This document shows, piece by piece, positions 61,446 through 64,000 of a stretch of DNA of 64,000 nt. A program made the translations under genes and the position numbers. Source of the stretch: CAYHXN01 sp964373675 (GTDB lineage: Bacteria > Patescibacteriota > Minisyncoccia > UBA6257 > WO2-44-18); assembly GCA_964373675.1 (NCBI GenBank), contig CAYJVO010000002.1, forward strand, positions 8,250-72,249, in the 5' to 3' direction. Under the pieces are notes generated by a model. It was not told the origin of the DNA and did not search any database. It saw only the letters and a program-made list of their open reading frames with translations. Numbering within the stretch: position 1 is the first letter of the stretch; the number at the start of each line of letters is the position of its first letter.

Positions 61446-61507
61446 ATACTAACAAGTATATGAGAAGGATGCAACAACTTGCATTATTTTTTATATCGTG
61501 ATAACAT
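61446..61507. promoter_or_regulatory. Back-to-back divergent promoters
   Basis: Minus: TTGCAT-N17-TAGTAT. Plus: TTGCAT-N17-TAACAT. The two -35 boxes form the inverted repeat ATGCAACAACTTGCAT at 61469-61484, 4 bp apart, so one regulator or polymerase could affect both. Confidence 0.65.
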
Positions 61508-61537
61508 AATGGCAGTAAATTGGAAAGGGAGGATGAG

Positions 61538-62029
61538 ATGCCGCGTGAATTAATGTTGGTTCACTCAAAACGATATTGCAAATCTTTACTTAAAATTCAT
61601 TCGGTTAGTATTTGGGTAGAGTTCAGAGACGGATGCTGTTACCACTTTCGTGGTGAAGAACACAAAGACAAAGAAGTGTGCCGACACAAAGCTGGTAGCC
61701 TTATTACGCCGAAAATCACAACTTTCAATGCGGCTGCTACATTTTTAGAGCTGATGAGAAAAAACTCCGATAACAAGCTGGCTGGCGAAGCTTATGTTTA
61801 TGACAAAGCTGGCCATCAGTTGGGTTGGATTAAAACTTGGCTAAATGACGAAGGTCAAAGGATAATCGATATTCAGCCTTTCTGCAAATGTCTCAATGAA
61901 TACAATCGTATTCCTGTTGTTGCAATCCAGGAAAGGAATAACGAGCAAGGAGCGGCAGTTCGTTCTCTTTTGCGAATCCTGGACGGAGAATTGCCGGTAA
62001 GGCCTGTGCGCATGCCACAAGAAATCTGA
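61538..62029 (+). CDS. Hypothetical 163-aa protein
   Basis: MPRELMLVHSKRYCKSLLKI, a mixed alpha/beta protein with FRDGCCYHFRGEEHKDKEVC and FLELMRKNSDNKLAGEAYVY. Cys and His are common but no clear motif is formed. GGGAGGAT lies a few bases before the ATG. Own promoter and strong terminator. No family recognised. Confidence 0.65.
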   Translation: MPRELMLVHSKRYCKSLLKIHSVSIWVEFRDGCCYHFRGEEHKDKEVCRHKAGSLITPKITTFNAAATFLELMRKNSDNKLAGEAYVYDKAGHQLGWIKTWLNDEGQRIIDIQPFCKCLNEYNRIPVVAIQERNNEQGAAVRSLLRILDGELPVRPVRMPQEI

Positions 62030-62035
62030 CAAAAT

Positions 62036-62098
62036 AAAAAACCAACCGCCTGGTTCGCCCCCACGACAAGCTCGGGGTAAACCAGCGGTTTTTTTATT
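62036..62098 (+). terminator. Long-stem terminator after the 163-aa gene
   Basis: AACCGCCTGGTT pairs with AACCAGCGGTT (one bulged C), then TTTTTTT. The loop itself contains CCCC/GGGG, with a CGACAAGCTCGGGG word. Confidence 0.85.
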
Positions 62099-62120
62099 TT
62101 TAAAATACAATCGGTGAGTA

Positions 62121-62142
62121 CTACTATCACGCGTGATAGTAG
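62121..62142. repeat. 22-bp perfect palindrome centred on ACGCGT
   Basis: Arms CTACTATCACG and its inverse, followed by TTAACGCGTCAAAGC, the same wording as the palindromes inside the 1726 and 39822 elements. No T-run. Confidence 0.75.
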
Positions 62143-62224
62143 TGTGTTAACGCGTCAAAGCATAACACCGCATAACACTTCAACTGGCGATAGCAAGATA
62201 AAGCGTTATGAAAAACTTTCCAAT

Positions 62225-62384
62225 AAAAAACCCCGAGACTGAACCAAGTTTGACTTGGCGAGATCTCGGGGGCGCCTCAAAGGAGGCGAGTTTCAGTTTG
62301 GGCTTTTCCCGGTCACTCCGACCAAGCGTCGGAGTCCTGGGCAGGCAGCCCCAGAGCAATCGGATACGATCCTCGCTGTCCTCG
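62225..62384 (-). ncRNA. Structured 160-bp repeat, copy 1 (candidate small RNA or 3' regulatory element)
   Basis: Identical to 63750-63909 over 160 bp. On the minus strand it can fold into CTGGG/CCCAG, ACTCCGAC/GTCGGAGT, CGCCTC/GAGGCG, and a last stem CCCCGAGA/TCTCGGGG with a nested CCAAGT/ACTTGG, ending in TTTTTT. That ending is a terminator. An open frame runs through both copies but lacks an RBS and has an odd composition. The stretch 62385-62501 adds further small hairpins. A candidate only; no known family recognised. Confidence 0.5.
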
Positions 62385-62501
62385 GCGGATTTTCTTCTGA
62401 AAACCAACAGTGTGGTTTCTAGAAAAACCCGTTTCGGGATAGCTATCGCTTCACGATTACCCATCAAACCTGCCACGGTTAGGGAAGTCCGACTTCCTTA
62501 G

Positions 62502-62735
62502 CTAAGCCGCGGGTTTTTGTGAATTGAGCGCTCTCTCAAAATCAGCGCAGTACTTTTCGAAAAGCACTCTGCGCTTCCGCCATGTTGCAGAAGCAAGGCC
62601 AATGCCGATCAGCGATCCACCGATGGGCATGAGCACGCAGAAGGCGTCGCTGACAAAGGCCGCCAGAATCATTCCCGAAAGCGCCAGCGGTATCCCTAGA
62701 TAAACACCGAGGCGGGTTTCGAAAAAGTACCCCAT
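62502..62735 (-). CDS. Small two-helix membrane protein
   Basis: 77 aa. Two membrane helices (LGVYLGIPLALSGMILAAFV, LMPIGGSLIGIGLASATW) and a basic cytosolic tail (RKRRVLFEKYCADFERAL). AAGGAGA 8 bases before the ATG. Followed downstream by hairpins and the structured repeat. Unknown. Confidence 0.6.
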   Translation of the reverse strand: MGYFFETRLGVYLGIPLALSGMILAAFVSDAFCVLMPIGGSLIGIGLASATWRKRRVLFEKYCADFERALNSQKPAA

Positions 62736-62847
62736 TTCTTCGTCTCCTTATTTGAAAAAGAACCTCATACTCAACCCACTACCACCATGGTAACGGGCTG
62801 GGAAAAGATGCCAACTTTTGTCGAGAGTTGGCGCAACTCGCGGCACG

Positions 62848-63093
62848 CTAGCCATTATCGAACCGCGGGTCGAAGCCGTTCTGGGCTTCCTCCAGGGCGA
62901 CATTGCCCTGCTTCCAGCCCATCTGGTAGAGATCGCCGAATGGGCGTTCGGCATCGCGGAAGCAAATCTTGCCCTGCCGACCGTCCCGATAGCCGCGTTC
63001 CCAGTATTCCAATTCCCAAGGGAACGCGCCGGGCCTTTTCGGGCATTTTGGATCGTGCTGATTCTGCGACCAACTGCAGTACTGACACCGCAT
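62848..63093 (-). CDS. Small Cys-containing hypothetical protein
   Basis: 81 aa. MRCQYCSWSQNQHDPKCPKR has C-x2-C and a third Cys with a His, a possible zinc site; then FPWELEYWERGYRDGRQGKI, rich in aromatic residues and Gly. AGGAGG 6 bases before the ATG with leader TTGAAAGGAGG. Overlapping frames on both strands are less likely. Unknown function. Confidence 0.6.
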   Translation of the reverse strand: MRCQYCSWSQNQHDPKCPKRPGAFPWELEYWERGYRDGRQGKICFRDAERPFGDLYQMGWKQGNVALEEAQNGFDPRFDNG

Positions 63094-63153
63094 TTCCGCC
63101 TCCTTTCAAGGAATCCGCAACGAAGGCACAATGCCCCGTTACTTGCCCTTATT

Positions 63154-63324
63154 TTACACTATAACCACCCATTTTGTCAAGGGCGATTTTTTCAGCTCCT
63201 TTTTACTTTTGGAAGGCCTCTCCCGTCCTACGCTAAAGCTTCGGAGGGCACAGCAGTCTCTCGATAAGAAATGTTGCGCAATCACGATTCGGGGCAACGG
63301 GATTCGGCTACTAGCTTTCTTCAC
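63154..63324 (-). CDS. Possible 56-aa protein (GTG start)
   Basis: VKKASSRIPLPRIVIAQHFL, later RERPSKSKKELKKSPLTKWV. GAGGAG lies 7 bases before the GTG, in the shared leader CTTTGAAAGAGGAGA. Its middle is coded by a GCTAAAGCTTCGGAGG word (antisense SFAKASE type), so the gene may be decayed. Uncertain. Confidence 0.35.
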   Translation of the reverse strand: MKKASSRIPLPRIVIAQHFLSRDCCALRSFSVGRERPSKSKKELKKSPLTKWVVIV

Positions 63325-63373
63325 GGCAGTCTCCTCTTTCAAAGTTCCTCCGCAAAAATAACAAATTTTTCTA

Positions 63374-63405
63374 AAAATAAAAAGGCCCAACAATGTTTCG
63401 TTGGG
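63374..63405 (-). terminator. Terminator of the coiled-coil gene
   Basis: CCCAAC/GTTGGG stem then CCTTTTTATTTTTAG on the minus strand. Confidence 0.8.
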
Positions 63406-63419
63406 ATCCAACAATAAAT

Positions 63420-63710
63420 TTAAGATTTTAGTTTGATTCCAACTTTATCCGCAATCTCCTCAATCCATTTTTCCAAACGGTTAACCTTATTGGATAAGGC
63501 CGCCATTTCCATAAAATAAGTGTCAGCTTTTGCGGCGTAGGCATCTACGGAATGCTGAAGCTGGCGAAAGCTTTCTTCCAGACCGGAAAATCTTTTTTCG
63601 GTATCTGATTCAAATCGCATTAATTCTTTTGTTACAACATCAAAACGCTGATCGACAGTGGTAAACTTTTTATCCAAATATTCAACCAGCTCATTGAAAT
63701 CTTGTTTCAT
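63420..63710 (-). CDS. Short coiled-coil protein
   Basis: 96 aa. MKQDFNELVEYLDKKFTTVD with heptads through RFSGLEESFRQLQHSVDAYA and NKVNRLEKWIEEIADKVG. Similar small coiled-coil proteins are frequent beside accessory genes in CPR. No SD is obvious. Function unknown. Confidence 0.68.
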   Translation of the reverse strand: MKQDFNELVEYLDKKFTTVDQRFDVVTKELMRFESDTEKRFSGLEESFRQLQHSVDAYAAKADTYFMEMAALSNKVNRLEKWIEEIADKVGIKLKS

Positions 63711-63749
63711 AGCTTTTTGATTACACTTTTATTGTACCACAGCGGAATA

Positions 63750-63909
63750 AAAAAACCCCGAGACTGAACCAAGTTTGACTTGGCGAGATCTCGGGGGCGC
63801 CTCAAAGGAGGCGAGTTTCAGTTTGGGCTTTTCCCGGTCACTCCGACCAAGCGTCGGAGTCCTGGGCAGGCAGCCCCAGAGCAATCGGATACGATCCTCG
63901 CTGTCCTCG
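63750..63909 (-). ncRNA. Structured 160-bp repeat, copy 2
   Basis: Exact copy of 62225-62384. The remaining 91 bp to the window edge show no supportable gene; an ATG at about 63977 opens a frame through the repeat, but the frame is doubtful. Confidence 0.5.
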
Positions 63910-64000
63910 ATAAGAATCCAGGCACCGAATGTATGGTGGACGGGTCGAAAGAGCAATAATCGGTTCGAACTTGCCATTGCCTTTCTAAAAGAGGCCAACC

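Noticed and set aside
62180..62476. 98-aa minus-strand frame through structured repeat copy 1
   Set aside because: No SD, odd composition, and it ends by crossing a strong terminator hairpin; the matching frame at 63729 differs entirely outside the repeat.

Overview
The window looks like a chromosome segment of a Patescibacteria (Candidate Phyla Radiation) bacterium, most like a Parcubacteria-type lineage. The support is a very large surface-layer-type protein with an N-terminal peptidoglycan-binding domain, a four-helix-bundle S23 gene, GIY-YIG mobile relics, tightly packed and often overlapping genes, many starts without a Shine-Dalgarno (SD) sequence, and tRNA genes without an encoded CCA. 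The standard code is used: TGA, TAA and TAG all end genes. This assignment is inference from gene content. No rRNA, CRISPR array or prophage was seen.

Region 1 (1-27000, mostly minus strand) is a surface-glycan island. It holds sugar activation and modification genes (acylneuraminate cytidylyltransferase, hydrolysing UDP-GlcNAc 2-epimerase, a close SQD1/UDP-sulfoquinovose synthase homologue), an acyl carrier protein with an AMP-dependent acyl-CoA synthetase, five or more methyltransferases, a Wzx-like flippase, GT-B glycosyltransferases (one a fusion of two) and a frameshifted GT-C-like membrane protein. Region 2 (27000-31900) encodes the 1260-residue surface protein and a winged-helix regulator, separated by a structured intergenic region.

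Region 3 (32000-50300) is core metabolism and cell cycle: GalU, ClpB behind an exact CIRCE operator, NifS, a YkuK-type nuclease, a split phosphomannomutase, FtsK-RodZ-like-RecA, YvcK, GH57 and GlgA (glycogen), and DedA. Region 4 (50300-58800) has envelope-stress and cell-wall genes (NlpC/P60, HtpX, Ddl), tRNA-His and tRNA-Arg, and several unknown CPR-type proteins. Region 5 (58800-64000) is accessory: small genes with strong AGGAGG-type ribosome binding sites, a MauE/copper-like membrane protein, and two identical copies of a 160-bp multi-hairpin repeat.

The most unusual content is the repeat biology. (i) Two families of small inverted-repeat elements, one carrying a GIY-YIG ORF, abut ATG start codons in four of four clear cases. 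(ii) A hairpin repeat lies directly behind three different rho-independent terminators. (iii) Short word-like tandem repeats are inserted in frame into many unrelated enzymes, and probably caused one gene split and one gene fusion.
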